Of a stretch of DNA of 64,000 nt, positions 8,819 through 17,983 are shown piece after piece. The position numbers and the translations under genes are program-made. Position 1 is the stretch's first letter; each line of letters opens with the position of its first letter. The notes beneath the pieces are model-generated. The model was given only the letters and a program-made list of their open reading frames with translations, made no database searches and was not told the DNA's origin. This DNA is from Desulfosarcina ovata subsp. ovata (GTDB lineage Bacteria; Desulfobacterota; Desulfobacteria; Desulfobacterales; Desulfosarcinaceae): assembly GCF_009689005.1 (NCBI RefSeq), contig NZ_AP021879.1, positions 6,697,501-6,761,500 of the forward strand, in the 5' to 3' direction.

Positions 8819-11800
8819 ATGAAATGCCCTGACTGCCATACTCCCGTGGATCCGGACGCAGCGATTTGTCCGGTATGCCGTTGCCGAATCGGTCCATCGT
8901 GCGTGGTCTGTGGAACGGTCAACCGGCGCGGGAGCCGTTTTTGCAGCGCCTGCGGATTTGTCCTGCCGTGCGGAACCGATGTCATGCCGCTGACACCTGC
9001 TGCACGAACACCTATAAAACAGCCAGCCGAAACCGCCAGACCGTTAACGCCGCTCACCCCGCCGCCGAGCGGTGAGCGTAAGCGGGTCACCATCCTTTTT
9101 TCCGACCTTTCCGGCTATACCAGAATCTGCCAGCAGATGGATCCCGAAGATGTATGCGAGATGATGAACCGGGTTTTCAGGAAGATCATCAGCATTATCC
9201 TCAGATATGAAGGTAGCATCGACCGCATTATCGGTGATGAGGTCCTGGCCGTTTTCGGTACCCCCCATGTGCACGAAGACGATCCCCTGCGTGCCGTGCA
9301 CGCGGCCATGGAGATTCATGCCGTGGTGTCCGGGATGAGCAATCGTTTCCAGGACCATTTGATTCAGCCCCTGAAGATGCATTCGGGCATTGCCACAGGG
9401 CTGGTCGTTACCGGCAAGACCGATCTGGCCACCGGCAGACACGGGATCACCGGGGATACGGTAGACCGGGCCTTGCGGTTGACCAATCTGGCACCCTCCG
9501 GAGCGATTCTTGTGGAGCAGCGTACCATGACCGCCACGTCGGGGTTCTTTCTCTTCGAGAAAAGCGCCTTGGGCGGGAAGTGGGACGGTGTCGATTGCAT
9601 GGATGCCTATCGCGTGTTGAAAACCGCCCCCCATCCGCATAAGATCCGCCGGGTGCGGGGTCTGCGTGCCCGCTTGATCGGTCGTGAGGAGGCATTGGCC
9701 GCCCTGCATAACGCCTGGCTTGCCATTTCCCGGGGGCGGGGCGGTTGTGTATTGGTCACCGGAGAGGCCGGAACCGGAAAGAGCCGGTTGATTGCGGAAT
9801 TCAAGGATAGTCTGTCCCAAACCGAGGTACGCTGGCTCGAAGGCAATGCCTACCATTATACCCAGACGGTTCCCTATTTCCCGATCGTCGATCTGTTGGG
9901 GCGGGCCGTGGATGTCCGTGAACATGACACCGACGGCGTCATCCGGGAAAAGCTGAACCGGGAGCTCTCCCTGCTGGAGGCCGATACCGGGGCGATTGTC
10001 GAGATCATCGATCGTCTGTTTACGCTGGCCGATAAAGAACAGGCCCGATTGACACCGGAAGCATGGCAGCGCAAACTGCGCCAGACCCTGATGCGGCTGA
10101 TTGCCAGCCAGTCCCGTCGAACCCCCACGGTGATCTGCCTTGAAGATCTTCACTGGGCCGATCCTTCGACAGTGAAGATGGTTCGCAGTATCCTCAATGA
10201 TGCAAACCTGGCGGTCCTGTTTGTCATTAGCCACCGGCCGAGTCAACTTGACTTCTCTTCCGATCCGATCACCAATTCCTATTACCGGTGTACCACCATT
10301 GAACTGGAAGATTTTTCTCCGGAAATGGGACAAACCATGGTCGAATCCATGTTGGGGGTCACCCGGGTTCCACCGGACTTGCTGAATTTTGTCGCCGAGT
10401 ACCTGGGGGGCAATCCCTTTTTTATCGAAGAGATGATCAATTCGCTGGTCGACGATGGCACGTTGAGGAAGAGTGGCGGTCAATGGCAGTTGCATGGGAC
10501 CATCGGGACACGTGCCTTCTTATCCGATATCACCACTGTGATTGCCGCCCGCCTTGACAGCCTCGGAGACGACGCCAAACGGATTGTTCAGGAAGCGTCG
10601 GTTATCGGCAGGCGCTTTTCAACGCGGGTGCTGAAAAAAATTTCGAATACCCCCGAACGAGTAGATGAAAGCCTGTCTGTCCTCAAGTCTCTCGGACTCA
10701 TTCTGGACAGTACCATGGGAGATAAGCCCGGTTTGTGTTTCAAACACGCCCTCGTTCAGGATGTCGCTTACAACAGCCTGCTCCGGCGGCGGCGTAAAGA
10801 CCTCCACGAGAAGATTGCCGAGGCGCTGATCCGCTTGAACGGTCATCGCATCGACGCCATCAGTGAGACCCTGGCCTACCATTTCAGCCATGGCCACACG
10901 TTGTCCAAAGCCGTCGACTACCTGATCCGGTCCGCCCGCAAAGGTTTGAAAATCTATGCGGTGACCGAGGCCCTGGGGTATTATCAGAAGGCGTATCAGA
11001 TATTGACCGCCGGCTCACCGTCGAATGACGATATAACGGCTCCGTTGTTGGCTTTGCTCATCGAATGGTTTTTTGCCTTTCATCTTCGCGGACGGTACCG
11101 GGAAGCGTCGGTATTGTTGAAAAAACACGAATCCCTGGCCAGGATGAGCGGCAACCCGCATATCAAAGGCATGTACCTTGCCTGTCTGGGTGGAGCGTAC
11201 CAGAAGCGGGAACGGCTGGATACGTCGCGGAACTATCTGCTGGAGGCGATGGGCATCGGTGAGCAGACCGGCGATTATCAGGTGATTGCTTACGCCTGCG
11301 CCTACCTGACCTGGACCTGTACCGATATGGGGCGGCTTGACGACGCGTTGGCGTTCGCTGCCAAAGCGGAGGCCGCGTTACCGCGTTTCGATGTCGGTGC
11401 CTCCCTCTGGCCGTCTGAAATGGACCAGGACCTGATTCGTTCCCTTTTTTTCGGCGCGGCCATCGCCCACATGTTTCGCGGGGACAGCCGGCAGTGCGTC
11501 CAGTTGGGGGATCGGCTGCTGGCCTACGGAAAAAGCGATAACGATGTCAATACCCTTTCCGTTGGATATCTGTCCCACGGCATGGGGGCTTTTGTAGCCG
11601 GTGATTTCCGCACCGCCATCCAGCAATGCTCCCTGGCCGTGGACGGCTCGGTGGATTCCATGTTTGCCTGCAATGCCCATTTCGTTAAGGCCTGGGCCAC
11701 CATGTCATTGGGCGATTTCTCCGCGGCGGATAAGGAATTTACGGCAATCATCGACTTCTGCCGGTCGTCGGGCTATGAGTTCATCGGAAAAACCGCACAA

Positions 11801-12256
11801 GCCCTGTCCTACGTGATTACCGTTGCCAAAGGGGATGTGGCCGTCGGGGTAGAGGCGTTCAACCGGTATGTGGAACAATACATGGCCATCGGGAAGCACT
11901 ATCACGTTCAGATTGCCCACTTTCTGCTGGGATGTGTTTATCTCAACATGGTATCGGGAAACGTTGATCGGCGGCCTTCCATGGGGCTGAAAAATCTGTG
12001 GTTTTTTCTGTCCCACCGGCCACGGGCGGCCAAACAGGCCGAAACCCATTTTAAGGCCGCCGTTCGTATCGCCGAACGGATCGGCGCCCTGGGAATGAAG
12101 GCCCAGGCCTGCCTCAATCTGGGGCGGTTGTATCGGGTCCGGCGAAAAGACGACCTGGCCGAACCGTTGGTGCGGGAAAGCCTCGCCCTGTTCGAGCGGC
12201 TTGGCGCCACCGAGCATTTCAAAGCGGCAACGGTGACCATGGAGACGTTGATGTAA
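8819..12256 (+). CDS. Zinc-ribbon / class III cyclase / AAA ATPase / TPR signalling protein
   Basis: An 1145-residue multidomain protein. The N-terminus carries two zinc ribbons (Cys 3, 6, 17, 20 and 28, 31, 42, 45). A class III nucleotide cyclase domain follows (about residues 85-260) with both metal-binding Asp motifs (FSDLSGYT and IGDEVLAVFG). Next is an AAA/STAND-like ATPase (about 285-650) with Walker A TGEAGTGKS and Walker B-like CLEDLHWAD. The rest is a long helical TPR-like region to the C-terminus. Proteins of this build are predicted regulators that make cAMP or cGMP in response to signals read by the ATPase/TPR part. Ligand and product are unknown. It begins 32 bases after alr and may share its transcript. 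Confidence 0.88.
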   Translation: MKCPDCHTPVDPDAAICPVCRCRIGPSCVVCGTVNRRGSRFCSACGFVLPCGTDVMPLTPAARTPIKQPAETARPLTPLTPPPSGERKRVTILFSDLSGYTRICQQMDPEDVCEMMNRVFRKIISIILRYEGSIDRIIGDEVLAVFGTPHVHEDDPLRAVHAAMEIHAVVSGMSNRFQDHLIQPLKMHSGIATGLVVTGKTDLATGRHGITGDTVDRALRLTNLAPSGAILVEQRTMTATSGFFLFEKSALGGKWDGVDCMDAYRVLKTAPHPHKIRRVRGLRARLIGREEALAALHNAWLAISRGRGGCVLVTGEAGTGKSRLIAEFKDSLSQTEVRWLEGNAYHYTQTVPYFPIVDLLGRAVDVREHDTDGVIREKLNRELSLLEADTGAIVEIIDRLFTLADKEQARLTPEAWQRKLRQTLMRLIASQSRRTPTVICLEDLHWADPSTVKMVRSILNDANLAVLFVISHRPSQLDFSSDPITNSYYRCTTIELEDFSPEMGQTMVESMLGVTRVPPDLLNFVAEYLGGNPFFIEEMINSLVDDGTLRKSGGQWQLHGTIGTRAFLSDITTVIAARLDSLGDDAKRIVQEASVIGRRFSTRVLKKISNTPERVDESLSVLKSLGLILDSTMGDKPGLCFKHALVQDVAYNSLLRRRRKDLHEKIAEALIRLNGHRIDAISETLAYHFSHGHTLSKAVDYLIRSARKGLKIYAVTEALGYYQKAYQILTAGSPSNDDITAPLLALLIEWFFAFHLRGRYREASVLLKKHESLARMSGNPHIKGMYLACLGGAYQKRERLDTSRNYLLEAMGIGEQTGDYQVIAYACAYLTWTCTDMGRLDDALAFAAKAEAALPRFDVGASLWPSEMDQDLIRSLFFGAAIAHMFRGDSRQCVQLGDRLLAYGKSDNDVNTLSVGYLSHGMGAFVAGDFRTAIQQCSLAVDGSVDSMFACNAHFVKAWATMSLGDFSAADKEFTAIIDFCRSSGYEFIGKTAQALSYVITVAKGDVAVGVEAFNRYVEQYMAIGKHYHVQIAHFLLGCVYLNMVSGNVDRRPSMGLKNLWFFLSHRPRAAKQAETHFKAAVRIAERIGALGMKAQACLNLGRLYRVRRKDDLAEPLVRESLALFERLGATEHFKAATVTMETLM

Positions 12257-12264
12257 TTGTCCGC

Positions 12265-13113
12265 CTATGCACCTGCCAGCGCCTTTTGGCGCAACCCGTC
12301 ATAAAGCTTGCGGGTCAGCGGACCCACGTTGCCGTCCCCAATGCAGCGACCGTCAATCTGTGTCACCGGCATAACCTCGGTGACAGTGCCGGTGAGAAAT
12401 ACCTCGTCGGCGTGATAGAGCGCGTCGGTGGTAAAGAATGACTCATCGATCTTGAGGTCTGTCTCCCGGCAGATGTCGATAATCGCCATGCGGGTGATCC
12501 CTGGCAGAATATTCGGCGTCAGGGGATGGGTAATCAATTGCCCGCCTTTGACAATAAAGAGATTTGAACTGGTACCCTCACGAACGACATTCTGATCCGA
12601 TATGAAAATGGCGTCGCTGTGGCCTTCTGACAGGGCCTTCTGTTTGGCCAGGCTGTTGGCCAGAAGCTGGATCGTCTTGATGTCGCATCGGCCCCAGCGA
12701 ATGTCCCGGACCGTGATCGCCGTTATGCCGTCCCGGTGCAGGTTTTCCGGCAATGCGTTGATCTGCCGGATGGTCATGACGACCTGGGGCGACAGGGTCG
12801 GGTCGAAGGCATGGTTGCGCGGGGCGACGCCACGGGTGATCTGGATGTAAATGCCGGCGCGGTCGTACCCGGCGCGTTCAAACAGGTCGACGATCGCCGC
12901 TTTGATCCGTGACCGCGGAATCGGAGGAAAATCCAGCCCTCCCATGGAGCGTTCCAGCCTGTCCAAATGGGCGCCAAGCATGAACAACCGTCCGGCATAA
13001 CTGGCGATATATTCGTAAACGCCGTCGCCGAACTGGTATCCCCGGTCCTCGATGGGAACGGTCGCTTTTTCTATGGGCATGATGTCGCCATTCAAATAGG
13101 CCAAGTCGGGCAT
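12265..13113 (-). CDS. dat: D-amino-acid transaminase (D-alanine aminotransferase)
   Basis: A 282-residue fold-type IV PLP enzyme. The Schiff-base Lys is in RCDIKTIQLLAN, the pattern of D-alanine aminotransferases rather than branched-chain ones (compare also GTSSNLFIV and ILPGITR). It would exchange amino groups between D-amino acids and 2-oxo acids, giving D-glutamate or D-alanine. It converges with the cyclase gene across 8 bases and lies near alanine racemase, suggesting a local D-amino-acid theme. Discrimination from an IlvE-like activity is by motif only. Confidence 0.88.
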   Translation of the reverse strand: MPDLAYLNGDIMPIEKATVPIEDRGYQFGDGVYEYIASYAGRLFMLGAHLDRLERSMGGLDFPPIPRSRIKAAIVDLFERAGYDRAGIYIQITRGVAPRNHAFDPTLSPQVVMTIRQINALPENLHRDGITAITVRDIRWGRCDIKTIQLLANSLAKQKALSEGHSDAIFISDQNVVREGTSSNLFIVKGGQLITHPLTPNILPGITRMAIIDICRETDLKIDESFFTTDALYHADEVFLTGTVTEVMPVTQIDGRCIGDGNVGPLTRKLYDGLRQKALAGA

Positions 13114-13149
13114 GGTCGTCTCCTTATACCATCTTTGGTTGTGGTGTTA

Positions 13150-13178
13150 TTGACATCAAGCACAATATATTGTATATA
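13150..13178 (+). promoter_or_regulatory. Sigma70-type promoter of the Hsp70 operon with palindromic spacer
   Basis: TTGACA at 13150-13155 and TATATA at 13173-13178 are separated by exactly 17 bases, about 100 bases before the Hsp70 start codon. The spacer contains the perfect 12-base palindrome ACAATATATTGT (13162-13173), placed where a repressor could block RNA polymerase. I see no CIRCE-type element, so the regulation may differ from general heat-shock genes. Confidence 0.7.
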
Positions 13179-13281
13179 GCCATGAAGTGTGGAAACGAGC
13201 TCCTGAAAAATTCACGCTGTTTCCATCAACGCAGTCTCTTATCCAATATTTTACTTTCTTTCAAACTGTTACGGAGAAAAA

Positions 13282-15594
13282 ATGGCAAGATCCATTGGTA
13301 TCGATCTGGGGACCACAAATTCCGTAATGGGAATAAAAACCACCCATTTGGAAATCATTACCAACAAAGACGGTGAAATGCTGACCCCATCTTGTGTGTC
13401 CGCCAAAAAGAAAAGCAAATTACTGAAATTCGGCAGCAAAACGCAATTCGTTGTCGGGCGGGATGCATTGGACTGGATGAAGCAAGATGCGGCCAATACG
13501 ATCACGGCCGTCAAGCGGTTGATGGGACGCAATCTTGGCGATCCGGAGATACAGAAAATAATTGCCGACCGAAAATGTCCTTATCGGATTGCCGGCCATT
13601 CCAGGGGCACGTCCAACAGCCTGGCGGTGGTATTGGGCGGGAACGAATACACGCCGGAGCAAATTTCCTCCAAAATTCTCGGAAAACTGAAATCGGATGC
13701 GGAAAAAAAACTTGGCGCCGACGTGGATTTTGCCGTCATCACGGTGCCTGCCTATTTCAACGACAAGCAGAAACATGCCACGCGAACCGCTGCGGCGCTT
13801 GCCGGATTGAAAGTTCGACGGTTGTTGCCCGAACCGACGGCGGCGGCCATATCCTTTGGTGTGGATACAATGGGAAAAGACGATGCCACCACCGTACTCG
13901 TATTCGATTTCGGTGGCGGCACCTTTGATCTGTCCGTACTGACCATCAGTGGCGGACAGTTCATCGAACAGGGAAAAGGCGGAAACATGTGGTTGGGCGG
14001 CGAGGATATCGATTCCGCAATCATGGCTTTCGTACTTGACGAAACCGCCCGGGAATACGGCGTTGACGATATCAACGCCCTGATCGCCGGCCAGGATGAA
14101 GGGAACAAAAACCTTTTCCTGGGGGAGCTGAAAGTGGCCGTGGAGAAGGCCAAGATCCGGCTAAGCGACGACGATAGCGCCTATATTGAACTGCCGGCCC
14201 TGTTGAAAGATGATGACGGCGACCGAATCGACATCGATGTGGAGCTGACCCGCGAACGCTTTGATGAGATGATCGCTCCGATCATCGATAGCACGCTTAC
14301 GCTGACCCGCCGGCTGTTGGAAGACATTCATTTTACAGCCGATCTGATCGACAAGGTATTGCTTGTGGGGGGCAGTTCGCGGATTCCGGCGGTGGTCGCG
14401 GCAATGGAAACCGAATTCGGAAAGCAAAAAGTGATGCTTCACGAACGACCCATGCTGGCCATCGCCGAAGGTGCCGCCATATTGAGCCACCGGCTTTCCG
14501 ACACCTATGAATGCCCTCAATGCGGGAAGACCGTTTCCCAGGCGGACGAGGTCTGCAACGGTTGTGGATTCGACTTACAGACGTACATGATTTCCGAAGG
14601 TGTTTTCGACATCGTGCATGCGGCGGCCCACGATTATTATATCCATCTTGAAAACAATGAACGCTACTTGCTGATTGAGAAGAACACACCCCTTCCTTGT
14701 GAGAAGACCGAAACGTTTACGCTGGTTCATGAGGATCAGAAACTGGTCCATATGAAATTTTTCAACATCGTGAATGACAAGCAAGAGTCCATCGGTGATT
14801 TGTGGCTGGGTGTGGAAGAAAAGAAAAACAATGAGAAAGAGCCGTATCAAATAGAGATCACCTTGAAAATAGATGAAAACAACCTCGTTGAGGTGGCCGC
14901 CGAAGTAACGGAATTGCCCCACATCCAATTATCGAAGACATTGTCCCGCGGAAAAGCGGATGAGAAATTATTTCTTTCCATGGAAAAGTTGATCGATGCG
15001 ACCAACCAAAACGGTCATGATACGTATACGATCAATGATTTGACCCGCCGCATGCTCTCCACGATCCGAAAAATCGATCTCGTGATCGATCCGGAAACCG
15101 GCGAAGTGAATATCCCGGCCTATGAATCGGCGGAGATGCAGATCGACAAGGCCGCCCGATTGGCGGAGACGGATACCACCCCCACATCGTTGATTTACTA
15201 TGCCGAAGGCGCGTTGAGTAGTTTCGGACCATTAATTGAAGAGAAAGACAAAGCGAAAATACAAAAACGGATCAAACATCTTACTGCCATGGATGAAAAG
15301 GGCACCTATGAGGAAACGCTGGCGGCCCACGATGCATTGGACAGCGCTTTGGACAAACTGGGCTGGATCAACACCTTGATGACCATCGAGAAGGCCGGAG
15401 AGTGCTGCGAGTTGCATGAACCGGCCAAAGCCTCCCTGTTTTTCAATGCGCTTTCCGGCATTGCCCGAAGCTACAGGGAAGCCAAGATCGACCGGGTCAG
15501 CTCGAAACTCGAGGAGATTTTGCCCATCGCCCATGAGGTCTTGGATCAATACGATTCGCAGACCGGAACCGTTTACAAGGATATCAGACGTTAG
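13282..15594 (+). CDS. Divergent Hsp70 (DnaK-like) with inserted zinc ribbon
   Basis: A 770-residue Hsp70. The nucleotide-binding domain is canonical (GIDLGTTNS, VFDFGGGTFDLSVL, LVGGSSRIPAV), so ATP cycling is expected. Between it and the substrate domain sits a four-Cys zinc ribbon (C411, C414, C425, C428) that DnaK lacks. A beta substrate-like domain (about 440-570) and a long helical tail (about 580-770) follow. Downstream genes encode J-like and GrpE-like proteins, so this is a self-contained chaperone machine rather than the housekeeping DnaK. The next gene's ATG directly abuts the stop codon, implying coupled translation. The client is unknown. A good sigma70-type promoter lies upstream. 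Confidence 0.9.
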   Translation: MARSIGIDLGTTNSVMGIKTTHLEIITNKDGEMLTPSCVSAKKKSKLLKFGSKTQFVVGRDALDWMKQDAANTITAVKRLMGRNLGDPEIQKIIADRKCPYRIAGHSRGTSNSLAVVLGGNEYTPEQISSKILGKLKSDAEKKLGADVDFAVITVPAYFNDKQKHATRTAAALAGLKVRRLLPEPTAAAISFGVDTMGKDDATTVLVFDFGGGTFDLSVLTISGGQFIEQGKGGNMWLGGEDIDSAIMAFVLDETAREYGVDDINALIAGQDEGNKNLFLGELKVAVEKAKIRLSDDDSAYIELPALLKDDDGDRIDIDVELTRERFDEMIAPIIDSTLTLTRRLLEDIHFTADLIDKVLLVGGSSRIPAVVAAMETEFGKQKVMLHERPMLAIAEGAAILSHRLSDTYECPQCGKTVSQADEVCNGCGFDLQTYMISEGVFDIVHAAAHDYYIHLENNERYLLIEKNTPLPCEKTETFTLVHEDQKLVHMKFFNIVNDKQESIGDLWLGVEEKKNNEKEPYQIEITLKIDENNLVEVAAEVTELPHIQLSKTLSRGKADEKLFLSMEKLIDATNQNGHDTYTINDLTRRMLSTIRKIDLVIDPETGEVNIPAYESAEMQIDKAARLAETDTTPTSLIYYAEGALSSFGPLIEEKDKAKIQKRIKHLTAMDEKGTYEETLAAHDALDSALDKLGWINTLMTIEKAGECCELHEPAKASLFFNALSGIARSYREAKIDRVSSKLEEILPIAHEVLDQYDSQTGTVYKDIRR

Positions 15595-16614
15595 ATGGAA
15601 GCGGAGATGGTCTGCCCCGTTTGTGAGCGGGAGCATATTCCAACGGATCAAGAAACCTGTCCCCAATGTGGGGCCGACCTGACTTGTTTCAGGGTTCTCG
15701 ACGAATTGGAAGAAGCCGTCGCCACCGGTGGTGGTGGTGGTAATGGTGCGGTGACAGAACCAGCAGAGAACCGCCTTATATCTGAAAAGCGGACCGCATC
15801 ATCCTTCTTTTGGGGGATTCTGGTCGCATCGGCGGTCTTTATATTCGCAGTGGGGGTATACCGGTTTTGGACCATCGAAGCCCTTGTGAAAGAACAGCAG
15901 ACGATTTTTCGTCATAAGGTGGAAAGGGTGGCGTCCCGATTGGATGCTGCCCATGAAAAACAGGAACGCTTTGCATCTTTGATTGAAAAGCACCTGGAGA
16001 CGGAAGGCAAACGATCGGTGGAGAAGCCGCCGTTGCAAACGGATGGAGATCATCCATTACCCGTGGATGGGCATCGGGAAACAGCGCCTGCTTCCCAACC
16101 ACATCCCGAATCGCTTGACGATACGGTGGATGTCGCAACCGAGCTTTCCAATCCTATCGCTATGGGTCATGCTTTCCATGTTTATCAGGCGACGGATACC
16201 GACACCTTATGGGGCATCGCCCGCAGGTTTTACGGTGCCGGTTATTACTACCCGGTTGTTTTGCACCATAATCCGGAACTGTCCATTTATCGCATGAGTC
16301 AAAAGGACCGGATTAAACTGCTCAAGGATGCCGACCAGGCCCGGCAAATTTACAAGGAGATTATCGTTTTCGAGGACAATCGCCGCTATTGGCTGTACAC
16401 GGCCCGTCCCGGTGATACCCCCGTGTCCATCAAAATGCGGTATTGCCCCGGCAAGTCGTGTTTGCCATTGTCATTGGATGCCGAACCGAGGGTACGGATA
16501 CGCCCCGGAAGAAAAATAAAAATTCTGATTATATCGGATTTTGGGGAGGTCTCCGGTACCCACCCAAAGAAGCCGAAACGTACAAGTTTTGCAACCAGTT
16601 GTTGTGATATCTGA
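15595..16614 (+). CDS. Zinc-ribbon / membrane / LysM-like protein, 3' end replaced by IS
   Basis: As it stands the frame encodes 339 residues. It has a zinc ribbon (C7, C10, C22, C25), a single membrane helix (about 66-93), a charged helical stretch and a LysM-like segment (about 190-235, TDTLWGIARRFYGAGYYYPV), so it probably anchors the chaperone system at the membrane. The last 30 residues come from an insertion sequence entered at 16525. Removing the IS and one copy of the 8-base duplication restores the ending KIKIQLAEGLQ and a stop (TGA at 17985-17987) overlapping the next gene's ATG. The gene begins immediately after the Hsp70 stop. The tail change is small, so the product may still work, but coupling to the next gene is lost. 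Confidence 0.8.
   Translation: MEAEMVCPVCEREHIPTDQETCPQCGADLTCFRVLDELEEAVATGGGGGNGAVTEPAENRLISEKRTASSFFWGILVASAVFIFAVGVYRFWTIEALVKEQQTIFRHKVERVASRLDAAHEKQERFASLIEKHLETEGKRSVEKPPLQTDGDHPLPVDGHRETAPASQPHPESLDDTVDVATELSNPIAMGHAFHVYQATDTDTLWGIARRFYGAGYYYPVVLHHNPELSIYRMSQKDRIKLLKDADQARQIYKEIIVFEDNRRYWLYTARPGDTPVSIKMRYCPGKSCLPLSLDAEPRVRIRPGRKIKILIISDFGEVSGTHPKKPKRTSFATSCCDI
16517..16524. repeat. Left target-site duplication of the IS
   Basis: TAAAAATT directly precedes the left inverted end of the insertion sequence and is repeated exactly after its right end (17956-17963). Confidence 0.95.
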
Positions 16615-17785
16615 ATTGGTTTAGCTGTTCCGCCGGACTTTTAAATCCATTGTGCAACTTAACCGTTCGAGGATTGTATGGTGAAAAATTATTGATGAGC
16701 GTCCATCCTCGAATACTCAACTGCGCTGCATCCATCGATCCATGAAAATATTGGGTACTGTACAGGTGGCGATCCATTCTTTGCATCAACCGGTCAACCA
16801 TGTTACTGGTTCGGTGTGCTTTAGGATGATCGTAGGCAACACGATAGGCGGCAATGTTTTTCCGTAACTTCGTTATGGGATCTATGATAACGGATGGCAC
16901 AGCATTCTTTTCGCACCATTCGTACAACCTTCTTATTCTTTGGGAAAACGATGCCTTACTTTCAGCGCGATAACACTCCCATAGCTTTGATGCGGCGTTT
17001 TCAAAAATATCTCGGTATTTCTTTTTGGCACGGTCACGAATTTTGATAAACACATGAAGAAAACAGCAAATGATAACTACTGCCGGGAAGAGGAATTGCC
17101 ACGCATTTCGGGTGGCTTTCCAGCCGTCCATATTCACGGTTTCCGGTGAATATTCCGGCTTTATACACTGGGCCTCTTGTTTGTACACTTGATACGCATC
17201 TGTTAACGCTTGTTCTCCGGCGTCTTTGGCAACGGCTGCACCGAGAATACAGCCATCACCAACTGTCGTGGCCACATACGTTTTTTCACCTAAAATTCGA
17301 GTATGCTTTTCATCAGCGGCAAGATGTTCGGGAACATCTTGAGGATTTCGGACAGTTGTTCCGACAATGCTGTTTCGCCCGATAGATTGTTCGATTCGAT
17401 ACCAATACATGGGATCTTTTCCGAAAACACGACTTATGGCCCAAAATGGTATGTCGAACTTTCTAAAAAACATTGCATCTTCGATTTCGTCAACAAATCC
17501 AACGAGGTATGGCAGTACAAATGAAGGACGAATGGTGTAAGCAACACCGGATATTTTAATTCGACGGATCCATATGGATTGTTTTTTTGAGTAATAAAGA
17601 TCCTTCATCCGATATCCATTTTCGATTTCAGCCGGGAATAATTCCGGAAACAGTTCGATCCTTTTGTTTACGGAAGTTCTGAAATCAACCGGGTTGAGTA
17701 TGTTGCATTCATAATTGCCTTGAGAAAAGGGCAAACATATGATTCTGTTGTTTCGGTTAGCGGATCTTGTATCTGCTATTCCCAT
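16529..17785 (-). CDS. DDE-type transposase of the insertion sequence
   Basis: A 418-residue transposase that reaches from near one IS end to the other. Acidic residues suitable for catalysis are in AADEKHTRI and VNMDGWKATR. The second is followed by CCFLHVF, a C-x2-H motif seen in Mutator/IS256-like and related transposases. The third could lie in TSNMVDRLMQRMDRH. The C-terminus (GFKSPAEQLNQF) resembles many DDE enzymes. Its stop codon lies inside the terminal inverted repeat. An AGGAGG ribosome site precedes the start but sits in the loop of a strong hairpin. The frame is uninterrupted, so the element may still be active. Confidence 0.85.
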   Translation of the reverse strand: MGIADTRSANRNNRIICLPFSQGNYECNILNPVDFRTSVNKRIELFPELFPAEIENGYRMKDLYYSKKQSIWIRRIKISGVAYTIRPSFVLPYLVGFVDEIEDAMFFRKFDIPFWAISRVFGKDPMYWYRIEQSIGRNSIVGTTVRNPQDVPEHLAADEKHTRILGEKTYVATTVGDGCILGAAVAKDAGEQALTDAYQVYKQEAQCIKPEYSPETVNMDGWKATRNAWQFLFPAVVIICCFLHVFIKIRDRAKKKYRDIFENAASKLWECYRAESKASFSQRIRRLYEWCEKNAVPSVIIDPITKLRKNIAAYRVAYDHPKAHRTSNMVDRLMQRMDRHLYSTQYFHGSMDAAQLSIRGWTLINNFSPYNPRTVKLHNGFKSPAEQLNQFRYHNNWLQNLYVSASLGGYRRPPQNPI

Positions 17786-17828
17786 ATAGTTAGAGACCTC
17801 CTTTGGCGGGATGTGTCTCTAACTATAT
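17784..17828 (-). promoter_or_regulatory. Hairpin enclosing the transposase ribosome site
   Basis: A perfect 14-bp inverted repeat (17784-17797 pairing with 17815-17828) has a 17-base loop that contains the AGGAGG ribosome site, and the start codon overlaps the stem. In a long RNA this would hide the start, a device known from other insertion sequences that limits transposase made from outside transcripts. Confidence 0.6.
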
Positions 17829-17955
17829 AAAATTATTAGTAAAAAGTCTAGACTCAAATCTTCAATAATATCAACATGTTGTGTTTTTGTCGGGGGATAG
17901 GCCACTGTATGTTCGGCTTATTGGAATCAAACTCCCCAAAATCCGTTATAATCAG

Positions 17956-17963
17956 TAAAAATT
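17956..17963. repeat. Right target-site duplication of the IS
   Basis: TAAAAATT, identical to 16517-16524, directly follows the right inverted end of the insertion sequence. Confidence 0.95.
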
Positions 17964-17983
17964 CAACTGGCGGAAGGGCTGCA

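Larger units (their letters stand above)
16525..17955. mobile_element. Complete insertion sequence, 1431 bp, 24-bp TIR, 8-bp TSD
   Basis: The left end (16525-16548) and the reverse complement of the right end (17932-17955) match at 23 of 24 positions, differing only at the tenth base. Perfect 8-base direct repeats (TAAAAATT) flank it. It holds one transposase gene on the minus strand, opposite to the host operon. The size, TIR and 8-base duplication are compatible with IS256/Mutator-like elements, but I cannot assign a family with certainty. The intact ends and duplication indicate a recent insertion. Confidence 0.95.

Noticed and set aside
9044..10495. Long minus-strand frame inside the cyclase gene
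   Set aside because: It is a high-GC shadow of a well-supported plus-strand gene, with proline- and glutamine-rich nonsense composition.
17876..17983. Upstream start for the TPR-like protein (MLCFCRG...)
   Set aside because: These codons lie in the right end of the IS and its flank; the ancestral start is the ATG at 17984 overlapping the former stop codon.
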